Assembly (NCBI GenBank): GCA_903958915.1
Contig: CAJBVC010000003.1
Span: 1-17,920 of the forward strand
DNA: 17,920 bases
Direction of reading: 5' to 3'
Source: an uncultured beta proteobacterium
GTDB taxonomy: Bacteria > Pseudomonadota > Gammaproteobacteria > Burkholderiales > Burkholderiaceae_C
Positions 8,129 to 14,465 of the stretch are shown here, piece after piece; within the stretch, counting starts at the first letter, position 1, and each line of letters begins with the position of its first letter. The notes under the pieces are model-generated. The model searched no databases and was not told where the DNA came from. It saw only the letters and a program-made list of their open reading frames with translations. The translations under genes and the position numbers were made by a program.

Positions 8129-8947
8129 ATGTCCGAAACAGCAGACAACATCCTCCATATTGGGTTAAGCCAGCGCGAGGCTGCCACCAGCCCCTATGCC
8201 CGGTTCTTCAATCCGGTGATGGAACACTTGCCGGTGCACGTCGTAGAGGCGCTCACCACGGGCGCACTAGCCCACGAACTCTTGCCGCCGGTGGAGCACG
8301 CGGGGGAGCTACAGGCCACGGGATACTGGCCGGTGGAAACGGGCTACACGATCGGCCCTGACGGTTCTGCGCGTGTCTTTGTCCTGTCGCCGATGCCTGG
8401 CGTCACCCCAGCCATGTGGGACTGGTGGTTTGTCTGGCACGGCAGTAGCGGTGAGCGATACAAGTTGTGGCACCCGCAGGCGCATATCGATGTTCGGTGG
8501 CAGGATGGCCGGGACGATCTGGATTACTACATCGGACGCGTGTCCAACGTGGTCGAGTATGTTGGTTCGGTGCGTATGAACGTTGCCATTCGATTTGTAT
8601 CTCCGGCGACGCTGGGATTTGATGAGCAGCAACTTGCTTCCAATGGAGAAGTGGCAATCTGCGCAAGGGTTGGACTTTCCGGTGCACCCATAGAAACCGG
8701 TTGGCTGGTGCACCACGTTCGCCCCGTACCCGGTGGCTGTGAAATGCGCACGCGCATCTGGCTTGGTGGCTCCAACGTTCGCCCACGCGGAATGCCTGGC
8801 GCCATAGGAGCATGGCTTGGCCGAACCGCAAGTCGGCTGCAGCCCATCACGGTCACCCAAGTAGAGCAACTCATGGTGCATGACGCGCATGAAATGGGGC
8901 ACCTTGCTGCGATCCTGCCGCAGCTTTACGAGACCTTCAAGAACTGA
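8129..8947 (+). CDS. PhlG-like C-C bond hydrolase (DAPG/phloretin hydrolase family), copy 1
   Basis: The 272-residue protein resembles the 2,4-diacetylphloroglucinol hydrolase PhlG family, which uses zinc to cleave the acyl-ring C-C bond; phloretin hydrolase belongs to the same family. Family-like blocks include AMWDWW followed by WHGSSGERYKLWHPQAH (candidate zinc ligand H115 or H119), VVEYVG (E143), GWLVHHVRPVPGG, and the C-terminal HDAHEMGHLA with H251 and E255 in the H-x3-E spacing known for PhlG. I chose ATG 8129, which makes residue numbering identical to copy 2; AAGGAG lies at 8111-8116, and a TTG at 8108 is possible but less likely. There is no signal peptide. It lies 26 bp before copy 2. 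The substrate is not readable; an acylated phenol or cyclic beta-diketone is inferred from the family. Confidence 0.82.
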   Translation: MSETADNILHIGLSQREAATSPYARFFNPVMEHLPVHVVEALTTGALAHELLPPVEHAGELQATGYWPVETGYTIGPDGSARVFVLSPMPGVTPAMWDWWFVWHGSSGERYKLWHPQAHIDVRWQDGRDDLDYYIGRVSNVVEYVGSVRMNVAIRFVSPATLGFDEQQLASNGEVAICARVGLSGAPIETGWLVHHVRPVPGGCEMRTRIWLGGSNVRPRGMPGAIGAWLGRTASRLQPITVTQVEQLMVHDAHEMGHLAAILPQLYETFKN

Positions 8948-8973
8948 ATTGATCGAGTGAAAAGTATCTCGCC

Positions 8974-9834
8974 ATGACAACAAACGACACAAAAAGTATT
9001 CACCTTGGCTACGGCGCTACCGAACTGGCCACCAGTCCCTACGCCAGATTCTTCAAATCCGACATGGCACCACTACCGGCGCATGTTCGCGAGGCCATTG
9101 CTGTTGGACTGCAGACCGTTGATCTTCTGCCGCCCGTTGAAAGTGCTCCAGATCTGCACGCAAAGGGGTACTGGCCGGTAGAAACTGGCATCACTATTAG
9201 TCCTGACGGTGCTTTTCGCGTATTTGTTCTGACGCAGATGCCGGGTGTGACCCCTGCAATGTGGGACTGGTGGTTTGCCTGGCACGGCAGTGAAGCACAG
9301 CGCTACAAACTATGGCATCCGCGTGCGCACATGCATGCGGCCTGGGCCGATGGACGCGATGACTTGAATCATTACGTGGGGCGCACGTCGCATGTGGTGG
9401 AGTACGTGGGTAACCAGCGTCTAGACCTTGGCATTCGCTTTGTGCGACCGGCTCGGCTTGGCCTGGAGGAGTCCCGCTTGGCTCGTGACGGCGAAGTAGC
9501 TATCTGCGCACGCGGGAGCATGCTCGGGACCCCAATGGAGACTGGATGGCTCATTCATCATGTACGGCCAGTCCCAGGGGGGGCTGAAATGCGTTCCCGT
9601 TTCTGGCTGGCCGGCTCAAACATTAGGCCACGCGGCATGCCCGGGCCAGTTGGTGCCCTGATAGGCCGAGCTGCTGCAAAGTTCGCGCCTTTAACCAACA
9701 ACATGGGCATGGAGCTGTTGGTTCATTGCGCCCAGGAAATGAACCATCTGGCGGGGATATTGCCAGATCTTTATGCCGCATTCGGTCCCGAAAAAAACGC
9801 TGAAGCACCGTCGCCTTTGCTTCGCTCATATTAA
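8974..9834 (+). CDS. PhlG-like C-C bond hydrolase (DAPG/phloretin hydrolase family), copy 2
   Basis: This 286-residue paralogue aligns to copy 1 without gaps over about 270 residues; I count about 61% identical positions. It keeps the candidate zinc ligands H115/H119, E143, H251 and E255 and the WDWW and VVEYVG blocks. It differs in the C-terminal motif (HCAQEMNHLA instead of HDAHEMGHLA) and has a 14-residue tail (GPEKNAEAPSPLL) absent from copy 1. Divergence is concentrated in residues 1-20, 41-50 and 231-250, which could line the substrate pocket or a dimer face. The pair may form a hetero-oligomer or cleave successive intermediates. The gene is cotranscribed with its neighbours: the FAD oxidase starts 10 bp after its stop. 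Confidence 0.82.
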   Translation: MTTNDTKSIHLGYGATELATSPYARFFKSDMAPLPAHVREAIAVGLQTVDLLPPVESAPDLHAKGYWPVETGITISPDGAFRVFVLTQMPGVTPAMWDWWFAWHGSEAQRYKLWHPRAHMHAAWADGRDDLNHYVGRTSHVVEYVGNQRLDLGIRFVRPARLGLEESRLARDGEVAICARGSMLGTPMETGWLIHHVRPVPGGAEMRSRFWLAGSNIRPRGMPGPVGALIGRAAAKFAPLTNNMGMELLVHCAQEMNHLAGILPDLYAAFGPEKNAEAPSPLLRSY

Positions 9835-9844
9835 AGGAATACCC

Positions 9845-11200
9845 ATGCAACGTACTCACACCAGAGGTTCCGTATTTCGTCAAGGCGAATCCGGTTTCGA
9901 ACAGGCTGTACTCGGCACCAGCTTCACTGCCCGTGATCCGGGTCGCAGACCCGATGTCGTGGTGCAAGTCAATGACGTCTACGGAGTAATAGCTGCAGTG
10001 TGCCAGGCCGGACGTGATGGTCTGCGTATTGGCATGTGCTCCGGCGGTCACAGTTGGGCGCAAAACCACATCCGAGAAGGCGGCATGATGCTCGACCTCT
10101 CAAGATTGAATGCGATTGAAGTCGACGCGACCAAAAGGACTGCCATCGTGGGTCCCGGTTGTCTATCTGGCGAATTGAATTTAGCGTTGGCTGAACACGG
10201 TCTGTTTTTTCCAACTGCACATGCATGGACTGTGGGTATCGGTGGTTTCTTATTGCAGGGGGGATTCGGCTGGAACAGTCCACAACTCGGTGTTGGCTGC
10301 CAAAACGTACTTGGCATCGACGTGGTGCTGGCTGACGGCGCGTTGGTTCACGCAAGCGAGACCGAGAATGTCGACCTCTTCTGGTCTGCTCGTGGGGCCG
10401 GACCAGGGTTCTTCGGCGTTGTGGTTCGCTTTCACCTCCAACTTCATGCACGCCCCAAATTTATGGGTATGAAGATGCAGGTGTTTCGCATTAAACACCT
10501 GGAGCAGGTGATGAAGTGGGCTGACCGTGTCGGCCCGCAGGTTGCGCGCAATGTCGAGTTTCAGATGGTAATGAATCCAAAGGCAACAATCATCAATGCG
10601 CACGGTATCGAGGTCATCGCACCGGTGTTTGCAAATAGCTGGAAAGAGGCACGCGAGCACGTGGACTTTATTAGCAACAGCCCGGTCCGATCTCTGGCCA
10701 GCGTGACGCTGCCTTTGCTGCCGATGTCGCTCAACTTCATGATGAAAGCCGGTGAAAAAACGCTGTTTTTGTCGAACACGCGCTGGAGCGCCGACAACAT
10801 GTGGATGGATGGCCCGATTGATCCGGTATTGCCGGGTCTGCACCGCATCGCAGAAACACAGCCGCCTCACCCTAGCCATGTGCTGTGGCTGAACTGGAAC
10901 GCTCCTCCCAATCGCCCGGACATGGCTTTTTCCGTTGAACACCGCACATATCTGGCGCTGTATTGTGGTTTGGGCCAGGGCGTTGACGAAGCCCGGCATG
11001 CGAATTGGGCTACTGATCACATGCGAGCGTTGGAACCATGGAGTCGTGGCATTCAACTGGCCGACGAAAACCTGGGAAGGCGACCGGCTCGATTTGTCTC
11101 CGACGCCAACATGGCACGGCTCGATCAGGCACGTGCCAAATATGACCCGCAGGGGCGCTTCCACCCCTGGATGGGTCGCTTGCCCGGGCAAAGCACCTAA
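9845..11200 (+). CDS. FAD-linked oxidase, berberine bridge enzyme-like (PCMH/VAO superfamily)
   Basis: The 451-residue protein has an FAD-binding PCMH domain with CSGGHSW (65-71); H69 is the expected site of the 8-alpha-histidyl-FAD bond. It also has TVGIGGFLLQGGFGW (129-143) and a C-terminal BBE motif (KYDPQGRFHPWMG). The second covalent FAD anchor of bicovalent members, a cysteine shortly before the VGxGG segment, is alanine (A127), so FAD is probably attached only through histidine. Such enzymes oxidise alcohols, sugars or phenolic compounds with O2 or another acceptor. No signal peptide is evident. I chose ATG 9845 because AAAGGAA lies just upstream; an upstream ATG at 9773 would overlap the preceding gene by 62 bp. 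It probably oxidises a pathway intermediate before or after PhlG-type cleavage (inference). Confidence 0.87.
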   Translation: MQRTHTRGSVFRQGESGFEQAVLGTSFTARDPGRRPDVVVQVNDVYGVIAAVCQAGRDGLRIGMCSGGHSWAQNHIREGGMMLDLSRLNAIEVDATKRTAIVGPGCLSGELNLALAEHGLFFPTAHAWTVGIGGFLLQGGFGWNSPQLGVGCQNVLGIDVVLADGALVHASETENVDLFWSARGAGPGFFGVVVRFHLQLHARPKFMGMKMQVFRIKHLEQVMKWADRVGPQVARNVEFQMVMNPKATIINAHGIEVIAPVFANSWKEAREHVDFISNSPVRSLASVTLPLLPMSLNFMMKAGEKTLFLSNTRWSADNMWMDGPIDPVLPGLHRIAETQPPHPSHVLWLNWNAPPNRPDMAFSVEHRTYLALYCGLGQGVDEARHANWATDHMRALEPWSRGIQLADENLGRRPARFVSDANMARLDQARAKYDPQGRFHPWMGRLPGQST

Positions 11201-11246
11201 GGCACACGCCAGGAATAGACGCCTGCGCTCATGTGCAGGTGCCTTA
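11198..11246 (+). other. Stem-loop over the FAD oxidase stop codon
   Basis: TAAGGCAC (11198-11205) and GTGCCTTA (11239-11246) form a perfect 8-bp inverted repeat that includes the stop codon. Inside it, CCTGC (11222-11226) and GCAGG (11235-11239) form a competing 5-bp stem that shares base 11239. No T-run follows directly. It could be a weak terminator, an mRNA processing or stability element, or the edge of a rearrangement, since the next gene is a deletion remnant. Confidence 0.4.
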
Positions 11247-11293
11247 CTACGTTTCGGCGTGGCGAACCATAACCCTCGATACAAGGAAAGCAA

Positions 11294-11584
11294 ATGCGCG
11301 AAGATATCAAAACACCGCTAGAAATGCTCTACCACTGGGAACGTGAGACACCGCAGCCGGTGTTTCAGCGACAACCCAAGGCGCTGCAGTGGACCGAAAA
11401 CACCTGGGCACAAGTCGGTGATGCAGTTCGGCGGGTTACCGCTTTCCTTCTCGCCAAAAGCTATCCGGCTGGGTCAAGAATTGCGCTGCGGTCCGCCAAT
11501 AGTAAGGACGTTGTCATCTTTGAATCCCAGTACCGATCCTGGGTGCAAAGCATGACCGGACCAGATGCTGTGATTTTTGAATGA
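11294..11584 (+). pseudogene. Internally deleted acyl-CoA ligase: N- and C-terminal ends fused in frame
   Basis: The 96-residue reading frame resembles both ends of the full-length ligase encoded at 14466-16136 and nothing between them. Residues 12-70 follow the ligase N terminus (shared LYHWE, and GSRIA at 60-64 against 62-66). Residues 75-96 follow its last 22 residues (E77 and Y80 against E536 and Y539, with a shared ...IF.. ending). The ~460 residues holding the AMP-binding motif, A8 loop and catalytic lysine are absent. The junction lies near 11501-11510, and the frame is preserved. AAGGAAAG precedes the ATG. Its TGA overlaps the ATG of the GST-fold gene (ATGA), so translation through the remnant may still matter for expressing that gene. 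Ligase activity is not expected. An assembly collapse is possible. Confidence 0.75.
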
Positions 11585-12777
11585 AAAACCGTGTAATGGC
11601 AATGAACACAGATACAAACCACCCCTATATATTGTGGGGAACACCCCATTCGCTTTACACAGGAAAGGCCCGCTCCTGCCTGATCAAGAAAGGGCTGCGA
11701 TTCGTTGAACGCTGTCCTTCCCATCCGGATTACAAGGCGCGCGTTCGTCCGACGGTCGGATTGGTGACTTTTCCGGTTCTCGAAACCCCGGACGGCCAGT
11801 TCATACAGGACTCTACGGACATTGTTTCTTACCTCGATTCACTTGAGAACCTGGCATCGGGCAACTCATTGACGCCATCTACACCGGTGCAACTTGCGGT
11901 AGCAAGGCTGATCGATGGTTTTGGTCTGGAAGGCATGCTGCAGGTTGCCATGCACTACCGTTGGAGCTACCGCGACGAGCAGGAGCTGTTCCTGCAAACG
12001 GAGTTTGGGCGCGGACTGTATCCTGGCGAGGATCGAGAAGCACGACGTGCGGCCGGAAGGCGCGTCATGGACTTTTTTAGTTCCAGTCTGCCGACGCTGG
12101 GGATCAACCCACAGACCATTGCGGCTATAGAGAATGCTTATGAAGAACTTCTGGAAGCATTGGACATCCACTTCCAACACTACCCTTACGTGATGGGCAG
12201 GCGCGTCAGCATTGCGGACTTGGGTCTGATTGCGCCGATGTACGCCCACCTTGGGCGAGACCCTTATCCGACAGCGTTGATGAAGAAGCGCGCACCCAAC
12301 GTTGCACGCTGGGTGGAACGCATGCAACTGCCCAATACGCCGGACGGTGAATATGCACCTTACGTTGCTGATTGGCTACTCGATGATGAGATCCCCGCCA
12401 CGCTGGAGCCCGTGTTGACCTTGCTGTTCAAGGACTGGGGGCCACAGCTTAGTGCCGACATCGCTAGTTATCAGCATTGGCTCGATGCAAACCCTGGAAT
12501 TGAAGCGGGACAACTGATCAATTTTAACGACGGCCGCCTAGTGCATCCGACACTTGGCATGGTGAGTTACGAATGGCGAGGTGTGCAGGTGCAACGTGCC
12601 AGCGCCGTTCATGGTTTGTGGTTGTTTCAAATGGCACAGGCTGTGGCGCAGGCCATGTCCGCTGACGCCGGGCAGAACCTGGCAGCCCTGTTAAAGCGTA
12701 CCGGAGGCCAGGATGTGATGGCCTTGGCCCTGCCGCACTTGATCGAGCGGCGCAACAACGTGCTGGTGCTTCAGTAG
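11581..12777 (+). CDS. Long glutathione S-transferase-fold protein
   Basis: The 398-residue protein has an N-terminal thioredoxin-like GST domain at about residues 16-90, with the cis-proline in TFPVLE (P65) and the glutathione gamma-glutamyl-binding Q76-D77-S78 (FIQDSTDIVSYL). An all-helical GST C-terminal domain follows to about 265. The last ~130 residues (from around ADWLLDDEIP) are an extra segment beyond the usual 200-230 residue GST; I do not recognise a separate domain there. Members could conjugate glutathione, reduce or isomerise an intermediate, or cleave ether bonds. The start at 11581 overlaps the stop of the ligase remnant; ATGs at 11596 and 11602 are in-frame alternatives, and none has a strong ribosome-binding site, which suggests translational coupling. 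No Cys/Ser/Tyr nucleophile can be fixed by eye; S24 and Y26 (TPHSLYTGK) are candidates. Confidence 0.8.
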   Translation: MKNRVMAMNTDTNHPYILWGTPHSLYTGKARSCLIKKGLRFVERCPSHPDYKARVRPTVGLVTFPVLETPDGQFIQDSTDIVSYLDSLENLASGNSLTPSTPVQLAVARLIDGFGLEGMLQVAMHYRWSYRDEQELFLQTEFGRGLYPGEDREARRAAGRRVMDFFSSSLPTLGINPQTIAAIENAYEELLEALDIHFQHYPYVMGRRVSIADLGLIAPMYAHLGRDPYPTALMKKRAPNVARWVERMQLPNTPDGEYAPYVADWLLDDEIPATLEPVLTLLFKDWGPQLSADIASYQHWLDANPGIEAGQLINFNDGRLVHPTLGMVSYEWRGVQVQRASAVHGLWLFQMAQAVAQAMSADAGQNLAALLKRTGGQDVMALALPHLIERRNNVLVLQ

Positions 12778-12815
12778 CCGCTGGCAATACGCATCTCAAC
12801 CAAAAGGAATTTGAA

Positions 12816-13580
12816 ATGAGCGACACAGTTCTAGTGAGCGTCGATGAAGGCGTCATGACGGTAACGATCAACCGTCCTGAAGCCAAGAATGCGATTAATG
12901 CCGATGTGGCCCGAGGGATTGCTGCGGCGATGATTGAGTTGGACAGCAACCCCGACATCCGTCTGGCAATTCTGACGGGTGCGGGCGGTATGTTTTGTTC
13001 GGGGATGGATTTGAAAGCTTATATCCGTGGCGAGTCCCCCTTCATTGATGGCCGCGGTTTTGGCGGGCTGTGCAGCGCGCCACCGCAAAAGCCGTTGATC
13101 GCGGCGGTTGAAGGTTTTGCGTTAGCGGGTGGGTTCGAACTGGCGATTGCATGCGACCTGATTGTGGCAGGCGAGCACGCCCGCTTTGGCACACCCGAAG
13201 TCAAAGTCGGCCTAATTGCGGGTGCGGGTGGACTACTGCGCACGCCACGCCAAATCCCACAACGCATCGCCATGGAACTGGCTCTGACGGGCGAAATGAT
13301 CAGCGCCGCACGGGCATACGACCTGGGACTGGTTAACCGTGTTGTTACTTCTGGTGGGGCGTTGACTGCGGCACAGACACTAGCGCGGGTGATAGCAGCC
13401 AACGGCCCCCTTGCTGTGGCCGCCAGCAAGAAAGTTATCAGTGAGTCACAAGACTGGTTATCCAGTGAAATGTTTAGCCAGCAGGAACCCCTGCTGAAGG
13501 CCATTGCCAAGAGCAAAGATGCCATCGAAGGCGCCACAGCGTTCGCTGAAAAGCGACGCCCGAAATGGCAAGGTTGCTAA
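12816..13580 (+). CDS. Enoyl-CoA hydratase/isomerase (crotonase) with both catalytic glutamates
   Basis: The 254-residue crotonase has the CoA-binding/oxyanion-hole segments FCSGMDLKA (60-68) and EGFALAGGFELAIACDL (99-115). Both glutamates of the classical hydratase mechanism are present: E108 in GGFELA and E128 in GTPEVKVGLI. It can therefore be expected to hydrate a 2-enoyl-CoA to the 3-hydroxyacyl-CoA or do a related reaction. AAAGGAA precedes ATG 12816. It lies 38 bp after the GST gene and 50 bp before a second crotonase. The substrate ring or chain is unknown. Its 3-hydroxy product could feed the hydroxyacyl dehydrogenase encoded at 5029-5937 (inference). Confidence 0.9.
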   Translation: MSDTVLVSVDEGVMTVTINRPEAKNAINADVARGIAAAMIELDSNPDIRLAILTGAGGMFCSGMDLKAYIRGESPFIDGRGFGGLCSAPPQKPLIAAVEGFALAGGFELAIACDLIVAGEHARFGTPEVKVGLIAGAGGLLRTPRQIPQRIAMELALTGEMISAARAYDLGLVNRVVTSGGALTAAQTLARVIAANGPLAVAASKKVISESQDWLSSEMFSQQEPLLKAIAKSKDAIEGATAFAEKRRPKWQGC

Positions 13581-13630
13581 TCGGCGACCAAGCTATCACG
13601 CTGTTTTGCAATATTTTCTCTGGAGATGAA

Positions 13631-14347
13631 ATGAACACTTTGGTTCGTTACGAATTGAACAACGGAGTAGCGACGCTTCGAATGGACGACGGCAAGGCCA
13701 ACGTCATGAGCATTGCCATGCTGACTGCGTTGAATGAAGCGCTGGATCGCGCCGAACAAGAAGCCAAAGTGGTGGTCTTGTACGGTCGAGAGGGGTCATT
13801 TTCCGGTGGCTTTGATTTGGGTGCCTTTAAACGCGGTGGCGCTGAAGTCACGACGATGCTTGAGGCTGGCTTACGGTTATGCGCTCGCCTAGTCAAGTAT
13901 CCGCTTCCGGTAATCGCCGCCTGCACTGGACATGCAGTGGCGCTTGGTGCGATTTTGCTATTTGCATGTGACCTGCGCCTCGGGGTGGATGTGGGTGCGC
14001 GATTCCAGCTTAGCGAGGTTCGCATCGGCATAGTGATTCCGCGCCTCGCACTCGAAGTTTGTCGCAGAAAGCTGGCACCAGCGCAATTTCATGCTGCGAC
14101 AACGTTGGGTATTCCCTATACGCCGGCATCTGCGTTGGCCGCTGGTTTTGTCGATGAACTGGTGCCTGGTTACGCAATGCATGAGGCTATTCAACGGCAC
14201 TGCGCCGATCTAATGACCGTGAACGCGGATTCATTTGCCAGAAATAAACGCCGTATCAACTCCCAGGTAATTGAAGCCATGTCCGACGCCATCGAGGCCG
14301 ATGTTGCGGAATGGAAGGCGCAAGCGATTGGTAGTGCGTCAAGCTAA
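13631..14347 (+). CDS. Crotonase-family protein lacking the first catalytic glutamate
   Basis: The 238-residue crotonase starts at ATG 13631, with GGAGA just upstream. It keeps the fold signature (FSGGFDLGAF 57-66; GHAVALGAILLFACDL 100-115) and the second acidic residue (E129 in QLSEVRIGI), but the first glutamate position is isoleucine (I108). That rules out the standard two-glutamate hydratase mechanism and points to an isomerase, a C-C bond hydrolase or another crotonase activity; single-acid enoyl-CoA isomerases are known in the family. Its pairing with the two-glutamate crotonase upstream suggests different steps rather than redundancy. It is the last gene before a terminator-like hairpin at 14418-14445. 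Confidence 0.87.
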   Translation: MNTLVRYELNNGVATLRMDDGKANVMSIAMLTALNEALDRAEQEAKVVVLYGREGSFSGGFDLGAFKRGGAEVTTMLEAGLRLCARLVKYPLPVIAACTGHAVALGAILLFACDLRLGVDVGARFQLSEVRIGIVIPRLALEVCRRKLAPAQFHAATTLGIPYTPASALAAGFVDELVPGYAMHEAIQRHCADLMTVNADSFARNKRRINSQVIEAMSDAIEADVAEWKAQAIGSASS

Positions 14348-14385
14348 GTTGGGCGGTTGACTTCCGGAGCAACCCGGCACGGTTC

Positions 14386-14447
14386 CAAGGTGGGGGGTAC
14401 AGACATATCCCGTTTTTGTGGCAGTTTGATGCCAGCTTTTTCTTTCA
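14386..14447 (+). repeat. Intergenic element, copy A (upstream of the acyl-CoA ligase)
   Basis: This ~62-bp segment is repeated at 16199-16259 with most positions identical and three single-base gaps. The shared skeleton is CAAGG, a G-run, TACAG, TCCCGT, GTGGCA, TTTG, TGCCA and TTTTTCTTTCAA. It contains a weak GGG/CCC stem (14395-14397 with 14409-14411) followed by a terminator-like hairpin. It lies 18 bases before the ligase start. It could be a regulatory leader, a mobile intergenic repeat, or a duplication. Confidence 0.7.
14418..14445 (+). terminator. Terminator-like hairpin before the acyl-CoA ligase gene
   Basis: TGGCA (14419-14423) and TGCCA (14430-14434) form a 5-bp stem with a 6-nt loop, followed by five Ts (14437-14441), C and TTT. 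This has the shape of a weak rho-independent terminator for the crotonase operon. Because a ribosome-binding site and start codon follow directly, it could equally act as an attenuator for the ligase gene. Confidence 0.5.
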
Positions 14448-14465
14448 AATTAGGAGATATGTAAC

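Noticed and set aside
9773..9844. Upstream start for the FAD oxidase
   Set aside because: It would overlap the second PhlG-like gene by 62 bp, and its residues (PHSVPKKTLKHRRL) do not resemble the family. The ATG at 9845 has a good ribosome-binding site.
10250..11293. 347-codon minus-strand frame opposite the FAD oxidase
   Set aside because: It is antisense to a gene with well-preserved FAD-binding motifs; its composition (many His, Arg, Cys) is typical of a shadow frame and no motif is visible.
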